From: Hoeflea sp. YIM 152468
Lineage (GTDB): Bacteria; Pseudomonadota; Alphaproteobacteria; Rhizobiales; Rhizobiaceae
Direction: 5' to 3'
Assembly: GCF_029210485.1 (NCBI RefSeq)
Contig: NZ_JARGET010000008.1
Location: forward strand, 124,001 to 188,000
DNA: 64,000 nt
Below are positions 23,982 to 34,298 of the stretch, in pieces (the first letter of the stretch is position 1; every line of letters begins with the position of its first letter). The notes under the pieces were generated by a model that was not told the DNA's origin, ran no database searches, and worked only from the letters and a program-made list of their open reading frames with translations. The translations under genes were made by a program, and so were the position numbers.

Positions 23982-25157
23982 ATGTCCGTTCGTCGACTTG
24001 CCGAAGAGAGTGTCCAGCCTGCGGAATTCGCGTTCAATCGCGAATTTGCCGCCCAGGCCAAGGTGTGGATCAAGAAATATCCCAAGGAGCGGGCGCAATC
24101 GGCGGTGATTCCGCTGATGATGCTGGCTCAGGAGCAGGATGGCTGGGTCACCAAGCGCGCCATCGAAACGATCGCCGACATGCTTGGGATGCCCTATATC
24201 CGGGCCCTGGAAGTGGCGACATTCTACACCCAGTTCCAGCTGAAGCCGGTGGGCAAGCGCGCGCATGTTCAGGTCTGCGGCACCACGCCTTGCATGTTGC
24301 GCGGCTCGGAAGCGCTGATAGAGGTCTGCCGCAACAAGATCCATCCCGAGCCTCTGCAACTCAATGAGTCCGGAACGCTGTCTTGGGAAGAGGTTGAGTG
24401 CCAGGGCGCCTGCGTCAACGCGCCAATGGTGATGATTTTCAAGGATGCTTACGAGGACCTGTCGCCCGAGCGCCTGGCCTATATCATCGACCGGTTTGAG
24501 GCAGGCCGGCCTGAAGAAATTCGTCCGGGCCCGCAAATTGACCGGATTTATTCGGCGCCGGAAGGCGGGCTGACAAGCGTCACCGAAGAGATCAAGCCCG
24601 GAAAGACGGCCTCGGCAAAGGATGCGAGCGCAAACAAGAGATCCCCGGCAGCGACAAAGGCCGGGCGGCCGAAGTCGCCTGCGACGCAGACCGCGACCAG
24701 ATCGCCTGCGGCTGCAAAAGCCAATGTGAAGGCTGACGCCAAGACTGCGGCCAGTGCCACCGATGCGCCTGCGATGACGGTTGCGCGCAAGGCCTCTTCC
24801 GCAATCGACACCGGCAAGGTCGCCACAGCCTCCCGGGCGGCAACAAGAGACGGTGCCAAGTCTGCGCCTGCGCTTGACGACAAGAACCGGCCCTCCGGCA
24901 TCGCCAAGCCGGCACAGCCTGATGATCTGAAGAAGATATCCGGCGTCGGGCCAAAGATCGAAGGCACGTTGCATTCATTGGGCATCTACACGTTCGCCCA
25001 GGTGGCGGCGTGGAAAAAGGCCGAGCGTGAGTGGGTGGATGGATACCTGAATTTCAAGGGCCGCATCGAGCGAGACGACTGGATCAAGCAGGCCAAGGCG
25101 CTGGCCAAGGGCGGCGAGGCCGAGTACATCAAGGTCTTCGGCAAGAAGCCGCGTTAG
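23982..25157 (+). CDS. nuoE: NADH-quinone oxidoreductase subunit E with C-terminal helix-hairpin-helix extension
   Basis: 391 residues, more than twice the usual core of about 160-180. Residues 1 to about 185 are the 24-kDa thioredoxin-fold subunit with the N1a 2Fe-2S ligands Cys99, Cys104, Cys140 and Cys144 (VQVCGTTPC; VECQGACVNAPMV). Residues about 200-310 form an Ala/Lys/Ser/Thr-rich, probably disordered linker. Residues 313-380 are a helix-hairpin-helix module (DDLKKISGVGPKIEGTLH, then FAQVAAW and FKGRIERDDWIKQA). The same module closes the protein encoded between nuoF and nuoG, and similar modules occur at the C-terminus of ribosomal protein L21 in this group. The core function, electron transfer in the NADH module, is certain; the role of the extension is unknown. 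Confidence 0.96.
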   Translation: MSVRRLAEESVQPAEFAFNREFAAQAKVWIKKYPKERAQSAVIPLMMLAQEQDGWVTKRAIETIADMLGMPYIRALEVATFYTQFQLKPVGKRAHVQVCGTTPCMLRGSEALIEVCRNKIHPEPLQLNESGTLSWEEVECQGACVNAPMVMIFKDAYEDLSPERLAYIIDRFEAGRPEEIRPGPQIDRIYSAPEGGLTSVTEEIKPGKTASAKDASANKRSPAATKAGRPKSPATQTATRSPAAAKANVKADAKTAASATDAPAMTVARKASSAIDTGKVATASRAATRDGAKSAPALDDKNRPSGIAKPAQPDDLKKISGVGPKIEGTLHSLGIYTFAQVAAWKKAEREWVDGYLNFKGRIERDDWIKQAKALAKGGEAEYIKVFGKKPR

Positions 25158-25166
25158 AGGTGAATG

Positions 25167-26474
25167 ATGTTAGCTGACAAAGACCGGGTTTTCACCAATA
25201 TCTATGGCATTTACGACAAGTCGCTGAAGGGCGCGATGGCGCGTGGCCATTGGGACGGCACCAAGGGCATCCTGGAAAAGGGCCGCGACTGGATCATCAA
25301 CGAGATGAAGGCGTCGGGCCTGCGCGGCCGCGGCGGAGCCGGGTTCCCGACCGGGCTGAAATGGTCGTTCATGCCCAAGGAGAGCGACGGTCGGCCGCAT
25401 TATCTGGTCATCAATGCCGATGAATCCGAGCCAGGCACGTGCAAGGACCGCGACATCATGCGGCACGATCCGCATACGCTGATTGAAGGTTGCGTGATTG
25501 CCGGTTTCGCGATGGGGGCTTTTGCCACCTACATCTATGTGCGCGGTGAATATGTGCGCGAACGCGAGGCGCTGCAGGCGGCGATCGACGAGTGCTATGA
25601 CGCCGGATTGCTGGGCAAGAATTCCAAGCTCGGCTACGACATGGACGTTTATGTTCACCATGGGGCCGGCGCCTACATCTGTGGCGAGGAAACCGCGCTT
25701 CTGGAGAGCCTCGAGGGCAAGAAGGGCCAGCCGCGGCTGAAGCCGCCGTTCCCGGCCAATATGGGGCTGTACGGCTGCCCGACGACCGTCAACAACGTCG
25801 AATCGATTGCTGTCGCACCGACAATCCTGCGCCGTGGCGGCGCCTGGTTCGCGGGTATTGGGCGGCCCAACAACACCGGAACCAAGCTGTTTTGCGTGTC
25901 GGGCCACGTCAATGCACCGTGCACGGTGGAAGAGGCGATGTCGATTCCGTTCCGCGACCTGATCGATACCCATTGCGGCGGCATTCGCGGCGGCTGGGAC
26001 AATCTGCTGGCGGTGATTCCCGGCGGCTCTTCCGTGCCGTGCATTCCTGCTGCCGACATCATCGATGCGCCGATGGATTTCGACAGTCTGCGCGATCTCA
26101 AGTCGGGACTTGGCACCGCGGCGGTGATCGTGATGGACAAGTCGACCGATATCGTCAAGGCGATCTGGCGGCTGTCGGTGTTCTACAAGCATGAGAGCTG
26201 TGGCCAGTGCACGCCGTGCCGCGAAGGCACCGGCTGGATGATGCGGGTGATGGAGCGTATGGTCAGAGGCAATGCGCAAAAACGCGAAATCGACATGCTG
26301 TTTGATGTTACCAAGCAGATCGAAGGTCATACGATCTGCGCGCTTGGCGATGCGGCGGCCTGGCCGATCCAGGGCCTGATCCGGCATTTCCGTCCCGAAA
26401 TGGAAGCGCGGATCGATCAGTACACACGCAATGCTGTGCAAAGCCGCAATGTGCGGCTGGAAGCGGCGGAATAA
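25167..26474 (+). CDS. nuoF: NADH-quinone oxidoreductase subunit F
   Basis: 435-residue 51-kDa subunit that oxidises NADH. It has the glycine-rich loop [17 protein letters not shown] (residues 52-68), the FMN-binding [20 protein letters not shown] (167-185), and the N3 4Fe-4S ligands Cys345, Cys348, Cys351 ([12 protein letters not shown]) and Cys391 (HTICALGD). ATG 25167 is preferred over ATG 25164 because GAGG (25157-25160) is then six bases away and homologues begin MLADKDR. It lies ten bases after nuoE. Confidence 0.97.
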   Translation: MLADKDRVFTNIYGIYDKSLKGAMARGHWDGTKGILEKGRDWIINEMKASGLRGRGGAGFPTGLKWSFMPKESDGRPHYLVINADESEPGTCKDRDIMRHDPHTLIEGCVIAGFAMGAFATYIYVRGEYVREREALQAAIDECYDAGLLGKNSKLGYDMDVYVHHGAGAYICGEETALLESLEGKKGQPRLKPPFPANMGLYGCPTTVNNVESIAVAPTILRRGGAWFAGIGRPNNTGTKLFCVSGHVNAPCTVEEAMSIPFRDLIDTHCGGIRGGWDNLLAVIPGGSSVPCIPAADIIDAPMDFDSLRDLKSGLGTAAVIVMDKSTDIVKAIWRLSVFYKHESCGQCTPCREGTGWMMRVMERMVRGNAQKREIDMLFDVTKQIEGHTICALGDAAAWPIQGLIRHFRPEMEARIDQYTRNAVQSRNVRLEAAE

Positions 26475-26552
26475 GAGGCCTGCATTTGCCGGGCCCGGCA
26501 TGACAGGAAACGTCACGGGGATAAGAGCGCGCAATCGACAAGGAAGATGCTG

Positions 26553-27410
26553 ATGTCGATGTTTTCTTTTCCCACCGAGTTTATGATGAGCGAGATGATG
26601 AAACCGATGAGTAGCATGGCGGACTGGACCAGACTGGAAGAGATGCGTGTCTCTCCGCTGATGGTCTATCCGTTGGGTGCGACAGCGGCAGCGACCGCGA
26701 TTGGTTTCGGCCTTGCCGGACAGATGGCCGGTCTGATGATCGGAGCCATGCAGGGCGCAATGAAGAGCCAGGCATCGCTGCTGGGTGGCCTTCCGGATCC
26801 GAGCTGGATGCCGGCCTTCGCCAAAGACCTTGCGCCAGAAGCTGGCGAGAGCGACGCGGTGGCGGATGTGCAGCCGACGGCAAAAACAAAGACGGCGGAC
26901 ATCGTCGAGCTGAAGCCTGCGCCCCAACCGGTGGCTGCCAGGGCCAAGGCCAAGTCCCGTTCGGCAAAAGCCGTCAAGCCGAAAGCTGCTTCTGCGAAGG
27001 CAAAGGCTGACACGGCATCTGCAGCCGGCATGGACACCGCTTCAGCAGTGGTCGATAAGCTCAAATCCGATGCTGAACTTGCCGCAGCGGCGATCCGCGA
27101 ACGGGCATCGGTGGGAAGGGCGGCTGACAAGGAGCCTGCGGCGACACTGGCGCCTGAGCACTTTCGAAGGCCCGCCGAGATCGCAAAGCCGGAAGCGCCG
27201 GATGATCTGAAACTGATTGCCGGTGTCGGGCCGAAGCTCGAGCAGGTGCTCAACAGGCTTGGTGTCTGGACGTTTGCACAGATTGCCGCGTGGCAGCCGG
27301 AAGAAGTGGCGTGGGTCGATGATTACCTTCAGTTCCGCGGTCGGATTGACCGGGACGGTTGGATTTCACAGGCCGGTGCGTTGGCAAGGGGCGGGGCGAC
27401 CGCTGAATAG
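26553..27410 (+). CDS. Complex I-associated protein of unknown function with helix-hairpin-helix domain
   Basis: 285-residue protein between nuoF and nuoG. Residues 1-30 are Met-rich; residues about 36-70 (MVYPLGATAAATAIGFG and on) are hydrophobic, with small-residue spacing like an amphipathic or membrane-associated helix. Residues about 100-210 are an Ala/Lys-rich linker. Residues 215-285 are a helix-hairpin-helix module (DDLKLIAGVGPKLEQVL, FAQIAAWQPEEVAWVDDY, FRGRIDRDGW). By hand alignment this module matches the NuoE tail at about 43 of 68 positions. ATG 26553 has AGGAAG six bases upstream and is preferred over ATG 26547. The gene is embedded in the nuo operon in the same direction, so a supernumerary subunit or assembly role is plausible but unproven. 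Confidence 0.85.
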   Translation: MSMFSFPTEFMMSEMMKPMSSMADWTRLEEMRVSPLMVYPLGATAAATAIGFGLAGQMAGLMIGAMQGAMKSQASLLGGLPDPSWMPAFAKDLAPEAGESDAVADVQPTAKTKTADIVELKPAPQPVAARAKAKSRSAKAVKPKAASAKAKADTASAAGMDTASAVVDKLKSDAELAAAAIRERASVGRAADKEPAATLAPEHFRRPAEIAKPEAPDDLKLIAGVGPKLEQVLNRLGVWTFAQIAAWQPEEVAWVDDYLQFRGRIDRDGWISQAGALARGGATAE

Positions 27411-27520
27411 AAACACTCAGCCGGGCGGGATGGATTCCTTGCCCGGCAAGACGCTCAACTGGTCCCGCTCAGGGATGATACGCGGTTCGTCGGACCGTAT
27501 GCAAAGGTAGGACTGCTTGC

Positions 27521-29602
27521 ATGGCCAAGATCAAGGTTGATGGAAACGAGATCGAAGTGCCGGACCACTACACGCTGTTGCAGGCGTGTGAGGAGGCCGG
27601 CGTGGAAGTGCCGCGGTTCTGTTTTCACGAACGGCTGTCAATTGCCGGCAATTGCCGCATGTGCCTTGTCGAGGTGAAGGGCGGTCCGCCAAAGCCTGCG
27701 GCCTCCTGTGCCATGGGCGTGCGTGATCTGCGTCCCGGCCCGAATGGCGAAACGCCTGAAGTGTTCACCAACACGCCGATGGTCAAGAAGGCTCGCGAAG
27801 GGGTGATGGAGTTCCTGCTCATCAATCACCCGCTGGATTGCCCGATCTGCGACCAGGGTGGTGAATGCGACCTGCAGGACCAGGCCATGGCGTTCGGCAT
27901 GGACAGTTCGCGCTATGGCGAAAGCAAGCGCGCGGTCGAAGACAAATATATCGGCCCGCTGGTCAAGACCATCATGACACGGTGCATTCATTGCACCCGT
28001 TGTGTTCGCTTCACCACCGAAGTGGGCGGCATATCCGAACTCGGTCTGATCGGCCGCGGCGAGGATGCCGAAATCACCACCTATCTCGAGCATGCAATGA
28101 GCTCGGAGTTGCAGGGCAACGTCATCGACCTTTGCCCGGTTGGTGCGCTGACGTCGCGGCCCTATGCCTTCCAGGCGCGTCCGTGGGAGCTCGACAAGAC
28201 CGAATCGATTGACGTGATGGATGCGCTTGGCTCGGCAATCCGGGTCGATACCCGTGGCCGCGAAGTGATGCGGGTGATGCCGCGCGTCAACGAAGCGGTC
28301 AACGAGGAATGGATTTCCGACAAGACACGGTTCATCTGGGACGGCTTGCGCACACAGCGTCTCGACCGGCCCTATGTGCGCCGCAATGGTCGTCTGGAAG
28401 CAGCCTCCTGGGCAGAAGCCTTCGGCGCGATTGCAACCGCTGTGGCCGGCGCGACGCCCGATCGCATCGGCGCCATTGCCGGCGACCTGGCGACAGTCGA
28501 GGAAATGTATGCACTGAAATCGCTGATCAGTTCGCTTGGCTCAGTCAATATCGATTGCCGCCAGGACGGTGCTGCGCTGGATCCGGCTCTGGGTCGTGCG
28601 AGCTATATCTTCAATCCGACCATCGAAGGCATCGAGGATGCAGGCGCGATCCTGATCGTCGGCTCCAACCCGCGCCGTGAAGCCGCGATCCTGAATGCGC
28701 GCATCCGCAAGCGCTGGCGCATGGGGGAGTTGCCGATCGGCCTGATCGGCGAACAGGCGGACCTGCGTTACGATCATGAATATCTCGGCGCCGGACCGGA
28801 GACGCTCAAGGGCCTGCTCGATGGCAGCAACAAGTTTGCGGCCAAGCTCAAGCGCGCCAAAAGGCCGATGATCATCGTCGGACAGGGTGCATTGGCGCGC
28901 AGCGATGGCGCCGGTGTGCTCGCCAATGTTGCCAAGCTTGCCGATGCCGTGGGCGCGGTGAAGGGTGACTGGAACGGTTTTGCGGTGTTGCACACGGCGG
29001 CAGCGCGCGTCGGCGGGCTTGATCTCGGCCTGGTGCCGGGAGAGGGCGGCCTTGACGCGGGCGCGATGCTGAGCGGCACGGATGTGCTGTTCCTGCTCGG
29101 AGCGGATGAGCTCGACTTCACCAAGAAGACAGCCGGTTTCACGGTCTATATCGGCACCCATGGCGACAATGGCGCCCATCATGCGGATGTGATCTTGCCG
29201 GCAGCGACCTACACCGAAAAATCCGGGACCTATGTGAACACCGAAGGCCGGGTGCAGGTGACCAACCGCGCGGCGTTTGCTCCGGGCGAGGCGCGGGAAG
29301 ACTGGGCCGTGTTGCGGGCGCTTTCGGATGTGCTTGGCAAGAAGCTGCCCTATGATTCGCTGCGCGCGTTGCGGGCCGCCCTGTATGGCGACTATCCGCA
29401 TTTTGCGGAAATCGACATGATTTCCACCGGTGATGGCGGCGCGATTGCCGCAATTGCCAGGAAAGCGGGCAAGATGAACAAATCGGCGTTTGCGTCCACG
29501 GTCAAAGACTTCTATTTGACCAATCCGATCGCACGCGCGTCGGCGGTGATGGCTGAATGCTCGGCCTTGGCGAAGACCGCCAAGGCAGTGGCGGCGGAAT
29601 AG
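27521..29602 (+). CDS. nuoG: NADH-quinone oxidoreductase subunit G
   Basis: 693-residue 75-kDa subunit. The N-terminal ferredoxin domain carries the N1b 2Fe-2S ligands Cys34, Cys45, Cys48 and Cys63 ([17 protein letters not shown]). Next is the His/Cys-ligated N5 cluster region [19 protein letters not shown], then N4 with [14 protein letters not shown] and [14 protein letters not shown]. The remainder is a molybdopterin oxidoreductase-like domain that in complex I no longer binds molybdenum. Length matches alphaproteobacterial and mitochondrial NuoG (shorter than E. coli). It starts 110 bases after the helix-hairpin-helix gene. Confidence 0.97.
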   Translation: MAKIKVDGNEIEVPDHYTLLQACEEAGVEVPRFCFHERLSIAGNCRMCLVEVKGGPPKPAASCAMGVRDLRPGPNGETPEVFTNTPMVKKAREGVMEFLLINHPLDCPICDQGGECDLQDQAMAFGMDSSRYGESKRAVEDKYIGPLVKTIMTRCIHCTRCVRFTTEVGGISELGLIGRGEDAEITTYLEHAMSSELQGNVIDLCPVGALTSRPYAFQARPWELDKTESIDVMDALGSAIRVDTRGREVMRVMPRVNEAVNEEWISDKTRFIWDGLRTQRLDRPYVRRNGRLEAASWAEAFGAIATAVAGATPDRIGAIAGDLATVEEMYALKSLISSLGSVNIDCRQDGAALDPALGRASYIFNPTIEGIEDAGAILIVGSNPRREAAILNARIRKRWRMGELPIGLIGEQADLRYDHEYLGAGPETLKGLLDGSNKFAAKLKRAKRPMIIVGQGALARSDGAGVLANVAKLADAVGAVKGDWNGFAVLHTAAARVGGLDLGLVPGEGGLDAGAMLSGTDVLFLLGADELDFTKKTAGFTVYIGTHGDNGAHHADVILPAATYTEKSGTYVNTEGRVQVTNRAAFAPGEAREDWAVLRALSDVLGKKLPYDSLRALRAALYGDYPHFAEIDMISTGDGGAIAAIARKAGKMNKSAFASTVKDFYLTNPIARASAVMAECSALAKTAKAVAAE

Positions 29603-29616
29603 GGGCGGGAAACATC

Positions 29617-30663
29617 ATGGACGGTTTCATCTCAACTTATATCTGGCCTGCGGCCGTCATGGTCGCGCAGTCGCTGCTGGTGCTCGTCGGGCTCTTGCTG
29701 TTTGTTGCCTATATCCTTTACGCCGACCGCAAGATCTGGGCTGCCGTGCAGCTTCGCCGCGGCCCGAACGTGGTCGGACCCTGGGGGCTGTTTCAATCCT
29801 TTGCCGATCTTTTGAAGTTCGTCTTCAAGGAGCCGGTGATTCCATCCGGCGCCAACAAGGGGGTGTTCCTGCTGGCGCCGCTGTTGGCGGTGACTTTGGC
29901 TCTGACCACCTGGGCGGTTGTTCCGGTCAATGCCGGCTGGGTGATCGCCGACATCAATGTCGGCATCCTGTTCGTGTTCGCGATTTCCTCGCTGGAAGTC
30001 TATGCCATCATCATGGGCGGCTGGGCCTCGAACTCGAAATACCCGTTCCTGGGTGCATTGCGCTCCGCTGCGCAGATGATCTCCTATGAACTGTCGATGG
30101 GTTTCGTCATCGTGGCGGTGCTGCTGTGCGTCGGCTCGCTCAACCTGACCGACATTGTCATGGCGCAGGTGGACGGTGTCGGCACCCGGATCGGGCTGCC
30201 AAGTTCGGCGCTTGACTGGCACTGGTTTGCGCTGTTCCCGCTGTTCATCATTTTCTTCATCTCGGCACTGGCCGAGACCAACCGGCCGCCCTTCGACCTG
30301 CCCGAAGCCGAATCGGAACTGGTGGCGGGATTCATGGTCGAGTACGGATCGACGCCTTACATGATGTTCATGCTCGGAGAGTATACGGCCATCGTGCTGA
30401 TGTGCGCTCTGACAACGATCCTGTTTCTGGGCGGATGGCTGCCGCCGCTTGATGTGTGGTTCCTCAATTGGGTGCCGGGCATCATCTGGTTCGTGCTCAA
30501 AGTCTGTATGGTGTTCTTCATGTTCGCCATGGTGAAGGCTTTTGTGCCGCGCTACCGCTATGACCAGCTGATGCGACTCGGCTGGAAGGTTTTCCTGCCG
30601 ATCTCGCTGGGCATGCTGGTGATCGTGGCGTTCTTCCTCAAATTGACAGGACTGGCACCATGA
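29617..30663 (+). CDS. nuoH: NADH-quinone oxidoreductase subunit H
   Basis: 348-residue ND1-type membrane subunit with eight predicted membrane helices. It forms the roof of the quinone channel and the start of the proton path. Conserved loops are [37 protein letters not shown] and the acidic cytoplasmic loop [20 protein letters not shown] followed by GFMVEYG. ATG 29617 is chosen because the family begins here and the upstream in-frame extension lies inside nuoG. Confidence 0.97.
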   Translation: MDGFISTYIWPAAVMVAQSLLVLVGLLLFVAYILYADRKIWAAVQLRRGPNVVGPWGLFQSFADLLKFVFKEPVIPSGANKGVFLLAPLLAVTLALTTWAVVPVNAGWVIADINVGILFVFAISSLEVYAIIMGGWASNSKYPFLGALRSAAQMISYELSMGFVIVAVLLCVGSLNLTDIVMAQVDGVGTRIGLPSSALDWHWFALFPLFIIFFISALAETNRPPFDLPEAESELVAGFMVEYGSTPYMMFMLGEYTAIVLMCALTTILFLGGWLPPLDVWFLNWVPGIIWFVLKVCMVFFMFAMVKAFVPRYRYDQLMRLGWKVFLPISLGMLVIVAFFLKLTGLAP

Positions 30664-30719
30664 GCATGACCACCCCTTCCATCCTCCGGCTGATCGGGCC
30701 GGGCAAGAGCGGAGACTGA
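30660..30719 (+). CDS. Possible 19-residue leader ORF between nuoH and nuoI
   Basis: ATG 30660 overlaps the nuoH stop (ATGA) and opens a 19-codon frame, [19 protein letters not shown], that ends five bases before nuoI. It spans almost the whole nuoH-nuoI gap and contains the nuoI ribosome site region (GGAG at 30711). This geometry would let ribosomes leaving nuoH reach nuoI. It may act only as a coupling device; there is no independent evidence that the peptide is made. Confidence 0.3.
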   Translation: MSMTTPSILRLIGPGKSGD

Positions 30720-30724
30720 CTGTC

Positions 30725-31213
30725 ATGGCCTTGGCTCAAGCTGCAAAATCACTGTTCCTGAAGGAATTTGTCAGCGCGTTCTTCATGTCGATGCGCTATT
30801 TCTTCGCCCCGAAGGCGACGTTGAACTATCCTTACGAAAAGGGCCCGGTGAGCCCGCGTTTCCGCGGCGAGCACGCTTTGCGACGCTATCCCAATGGCGA
30901 AGAACGCTGCATTGCGTGCAAGCTGTGCGAGGCGATCTGTCCCGCGCAGGCGATCACCATCGAAGCCGGACCACGGCGCAACGACGGCACCCGCCGCACC
31001 GTGCGGTATGACATCGACATGGTGAAGTGCATCTATTGCGGATTCTGCCAGGAAGCCTGTCCGGTTGACGCAATTGTCGAAGGCCCGAATTTCGAATTCG
31101 CCACGGAGACGCGCGAAGAACTCTACTACGACAAGGACCGGTTGCTCGCCAATGGCGATCGATGGGAACGGGAACTCGCCCGCAATATCGCGATCGATTC
31201 ACCCTACAGGTAA
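30725..31213 (+). CDS. nuoI: NADH-quinone oxidoreductase subunit I
   Basis: 162-residue TYKY-type subunit with two 4Fe-4S clusters (N6a and N6b), carried by [14 protein letters not shown] and [14 protein letters not shown]. Each follows the C-x2-C-x2-C-x3-CP pattern. It passes electrons from NuoG towards NuoB. The amphipathic N-terminus ([19 protein letters not shown]) docks on the membrane arm. A 142-base gap follows before nuoJ. Confidence 0.97.
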   Translation: MALAQAAKSLFLKEFVSAFFMSMRYFFAPKATLNYPYEKGPVSPRFRGEHALRRYPNGEERCIACKLCEAICPAQAITIEAGPRRNDGTRRTVRYDIDMVKCIYCGFCQEACPVDAIVEGPNFEFATETREELYYDKDRLLANGDRWERELARNIAIDSPYR

Positions 31214-31355
31214 GACACGGGAACAGCGCTCCGGACGGGGGCACTGTCTTGAAACCAAACGCGGGGGCAGGGACGGCTCAAACCACTCCCTCCTTCATCC
31301 GGGACAGGAACACGGGGTTCCAGTCACTCGGGGGAAATACGAAAAGGCGCCGATC

Positions 31356-31970
31356 ATGGGTCTTCAGGCTCTGTTTTTCTATTTGTTTGCCTTTGTGGCA
31401 GTGGCTTCCGCCTTCATGGTGATCGCCGCGCGCAATCCGGTACATTCCGTTTTGTTTCTGATCCTCACCTTCTTCAATGCGGCCGGGCTGTTCCTGCTGA
31501 CCGGGGCAGAGTTTCTGGCGATGATCCTGCTGGTGGTCTATGTCGGCGCGGTCGCGGTTCTGTTTCTCTTCGTCGTGATGATGCTTGATGTCGACTTTTC
31601 GGAATTGAAGTCCGGCGCCCAGGAATATGCGCCGATGGGCGCGCTGGTCGGGTTTATTCTGGCTGCGGAACTGATCGTCGTGCTGGCTGGCAATACGTTT
31701 CACCCGGCAGTGGCGGGCAGCGGCACCAGTCCGATACCGGCATTGTCCGAACGCACGAACACCGAGGCGCTCGGTGACGTGCTCTACACGGATTTCATAT
31801 TCTACTTCCAGATTGCCGGCATGGTGCTTCTGGTTGCCATGATCGGCGCCATCGTGCTGACGCTCAGACATCGCCAGAATATCAAACGACAAGACATAAA
31901 CCAGCAGATCGCCCGGACACCGGAAACCGCTATGGAAGTGGTCAAGGTCAAGCCCGGCCAGGGCATTTGA
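31356..31970 (+). CDS. nuoJ: NADH-quinone oxidoreductase subunit J
   Basis: 204-residue ND6-type membrane subunit with five predicted membrane helices. The family block FLAMILLVVYVGAVAVLFLF includes the pi-bulge helix linked to coupling. A hydrophilic C-terminal tail of about 30 residues follows the last helix. ATG 31356 begins the family sequence MGLQALFFYLFAF; the long in-frame upstream stretch overlaps nuoI and is not coding. Confidence 0.95.
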   Translation: MGLQALFFYLFAFVAVASAFMVIAARNPVHSVLFLILTFFNAAGLFLLTGAEFLAMILLVVYVGAVAVLFLFVVMMLDVDFSELKSGAQEYAPMGALVGFILAAELIVVLAGNTFHPAVAGSGTSPIPALSERTNTEALGDVLYTDFIFYFQIAGMVLLVAMIGAIVLTLRHRQNIKRQDINQQIARTPETAMEVVKVKPGQGI

Positions 31971-31996
31971 ACGCGGGGATGTGAAGGAATAATTGC

Positions 31997-32305
31997 ATGG
32001 AAATCGGACTCGCCCATTATCTGACTGTCAGCGCGATCCTGTTCACGCTCGGCATTTTCGGGATATTCCTGAACCGCAAGAACGTGATCGTCATCCTGAT
32101 GTCGATCGAGCTAATCCTGCTCGCCGTCAACCTGAACATGGTGGCTTTCTCGATGCATCTCAATGATATCGTCGGGCAGGTGTTCGCGCTTTTCATCCTG
32201 ACGGTTGCGGCTGCGGAAGCATCCATCGGGCTTGCCATTCTCGTCGTCTTTTTCCGAAACCGCGGCTCCATTGCCGTGGAAGACGTCAACATGATGAAGG
32301 GCTAA
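31997..32305 (+). CDS. nuoK: NADH-quinone oxidoreductase subunit K
   Basis: 102-residue ND4L-type subunit with three membrane helices. It carries the two conserved membrane glutamates of the proton path: one in [16 protein letters not shown], the other in [13 protein letters not shown]. Normal full length. It lies 26 bases after nuoJ and eight bases before nuoL. Confidence 0.97.
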   Translation: MEIGLAHYLTVSAILFTLGIFGIFLNRKNVIVILMSIELILLAVNLNMVAFSMHLNDIVGQVFALFILTVAAAEASIGLAILVVFFRNRGSIAVEDVNMMKG

Positions 32306-32312
32306 GAGAGCC

Positions 32313-34298
32313 ATGTACCAAGCTATCGTCTTCCTGCCACTTGTCGGCGCTCTCATTGCAGGTTTCGGCGGCCGGGCTATCGGTGCCAAGGCATCCGAAT
32401 ATGTGACCACGCTGTTTCTGATTGTCGCGGCGTTGTTGTCGTGGGTGGCCTTTTTCTCCATTGCCATGGGCGACGGCGAGACAGTCCGGGTCCCGGTGAT
32501 GCGCTGGATCGATTCCGGCTCGCTCAGCGTCGACTGGTTGCTGCGGATTGATGCGCTGACAGCGGTGATGCTTGTGGTGGTCAACACGGTGTCCTGCCTG
32601 GTTCATGTCTATTCCATCGGCTACATGCATCATGATCCGCATCGTCCGCGGTTCTTTGCCTATCTGTCGTTCTTTACCTTCGCCATGCTGATGCTGGTGA
32701 CGTCGGACAATCTGCTGCAGATGTTCTTTGGTTGGGAAGGCGTCGGCGTGGCGTCCTATCTGCTGATCGGTTTCTGGTACAAGAAGCCATCGGCCAATGC
32801 CGCGGCAATGAAGGCGTTCATTGTCAACAGGGTTGGTGACTTCGGCTTCCTGCTCGGCATTTTCGGCGTGTTCGTGCTGTTCGGATCGGCTTCGTTCGAT
32901 GTCATCTTTGCTGCTGCTGCCGATTATCTGCCGGCGGAAGGCGCGGATGCGGGCGGTACGATATTGACGCTGTTCGGCATGCATCTCGACAGGGCTGATG
33001 CCCTCACCGGTGTCTGTCTGCTGTTGTTCATGGGAGCCATGGGCAAGTCGGCGCAGTTCCTGCTGCATACCTGGTTGCCCGACGCGATGGAGGGTCCGAC
33101 ACCGGTGTCGGCTCTGATCCATGCCGCGACCATGGTGACGGCTGGCGTCTTCCTGGTGGCGCGGATGTCGCCGATCTTCGAATTGTCTCCCGATGCGCTC
33201 AGCGTCGTGATCTGGATCGGGGCGATTACCGCGTTCTTCGCAGCCACCGTTGGGTTGGTGCAGAACGATATCAAGCGTGTGATCGCGTATTCGACCTGTT
33301 CACAGTTGGGCTATATGTTTGTCGCCTTGGGTGTGGGTGCCTATGGCGGCGCCATCTTTCACTTGTTCACGCACGCCTTCTTCAAGGCGCTGTTGTTCCT
33401 GGGTGCGGGCTCGGTCATCCATGCCGTCTCTGACGAGCAGGACATGCGGCGCATGGGCGGCCTGCGCAAGAAGGTGCCTCTGACCTACTGGATGATGATC
33501 ATCGGCACCATCGCGCTGACCGGTGTCGGCATTCCCGGCACCCTGATCGGAACCGCCGGCTTCTTCTCCAAGGACATCATCATTGAATCGGTTTATGCGG
33601 CGCACAGCTCTCCATCCGGCATCGCGTTTGGTCTTCTGGTGATCGCAGCAATGTTTACCAGTTTCTATTCCTGGCGGTTGATCTTCATGACCTTCCACGG
33701 CAAGCCGCGTGCATCGGCAGACGTGATGCATCACGCGCATGAATCACCGATGGTGATGCTGGTGCCGCTGTTCATTCTGGCTGTGGGTGCCCTGTTTTCG
33801 GGTGTGGTGTTCAAGGAGTTCTTCTTCGGACATGGGTATGCCGAATTCTGGAAGGGCGCCTTGTTCACCAGCACCGGGAACACCATTCTCGACGACTTCC
33901 ACCATGTGCCGCTTTGGGTCAAATGGAGCCCGTTCGTGGCCATGCTGCTTGGACTTATCACAGCCTGGTTCTTCTACATCCGCTCGCCTGAAACACCCAA
34001 GCGGCTGGCCGAGGATCATCAGTTGCTGTACCGGTTCCTGCTCAACAAATGGTACTTTGACGAAGTGTACGATTTCATCTTTGTCCGCCCTGCCAAGTGG
34101 CTCGGCACCTTCCTGTGGAAACAGGGGGACGGTCGCGTCATTGATGGCTTTGGCCCGGATGGCATTGCCGCACGGGTGCAGGACGTCACCGGCCGGGTTG
34201 TGCGAATGCAGACCGGATATCTTTACCACTACGCCTTCGTGATGCTGATCGGAATTGCAGCGCTTGTCACATGGATGATGCTCGGGAGTGCATTCTGA
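32313..34298 (+). CDS. nuoL: NADH-quinone oxidoreductase subunit L
   Basis: 661-residue ND5-type antiporter-like subunit at the distal end of the membrane arm. Conserved elements are the Glu in [16 protein letters not shown], the Lys/His channel residues in [20 protein letters not shown], and the [15 protein letters not shown] helix. The C-terminus holds the lateral helix and a final membrane anchor. Its stop overlaps the nuoM start (TGATG, 34296-34300). Confidence 0.97.
   Translation: MYQAIVFLPLVGALIAGFGGRAIGAKASEYVTTLFLIVAALLSWVAFFSIAMGDGETVRVPVMRWIDSGSLSVDWLLRIDALTAVMLVVVNTVSCLVHVYSIGYMHHDPHRPRFFAYLSFFTFAMLMLVTSDNLLQMFFGWEGVGVASYLLIGFWYKKPSANAAAMKAFIVNRVGDFGFLLGIFGVFVLFGSASFDVIFAAAADYLPAEGADAGGTILTLFGMHLDRADALTGVCLLLFMGAMGKSAQFLLHTWLPDAMEGPTPVSALIHAATMVTAGVFLVARMSPIFELSPDALSVVIWIGAITAFFAATVGLVQNDIKRVIAYSTCSQLGYMFVALGVGAYGGAIFHLFTHAFFKALLFLGAGSVIHAVSDEQDMRRMGGLRKKVPLTYWMMIIGTIALTGVGIPGTLIGTAGFFSKDIIIESVYAAHSSPSGIAFGLLVIAAMFTSFYSWRLIFMTFHGKPRASADVMHHAHESPMVMLVPLFILAVGALFSGVVFKEFFFGHGYAEFWKGALFTSTGNTILDDFHHVPLWVKWSPFVAMLLGLITAWFFYIRSPETPKRLAEDHQLLYRFLLNKWYFDEVYDFIFVRPAKWLGTFLWKQGDGRVIDGFGPDGIAARVQDVTGRVVRMQTGYLYHYAFVMLIGIAALVTWMMLGSAF

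Noticed and set aside
25170-26927. Leftward 585-codon open frame opposite nuoF
   Set aside because: His/Arg-rich antisense translation typical of GC-rich coding DNA; nuoF on the other strand is unambiguous.
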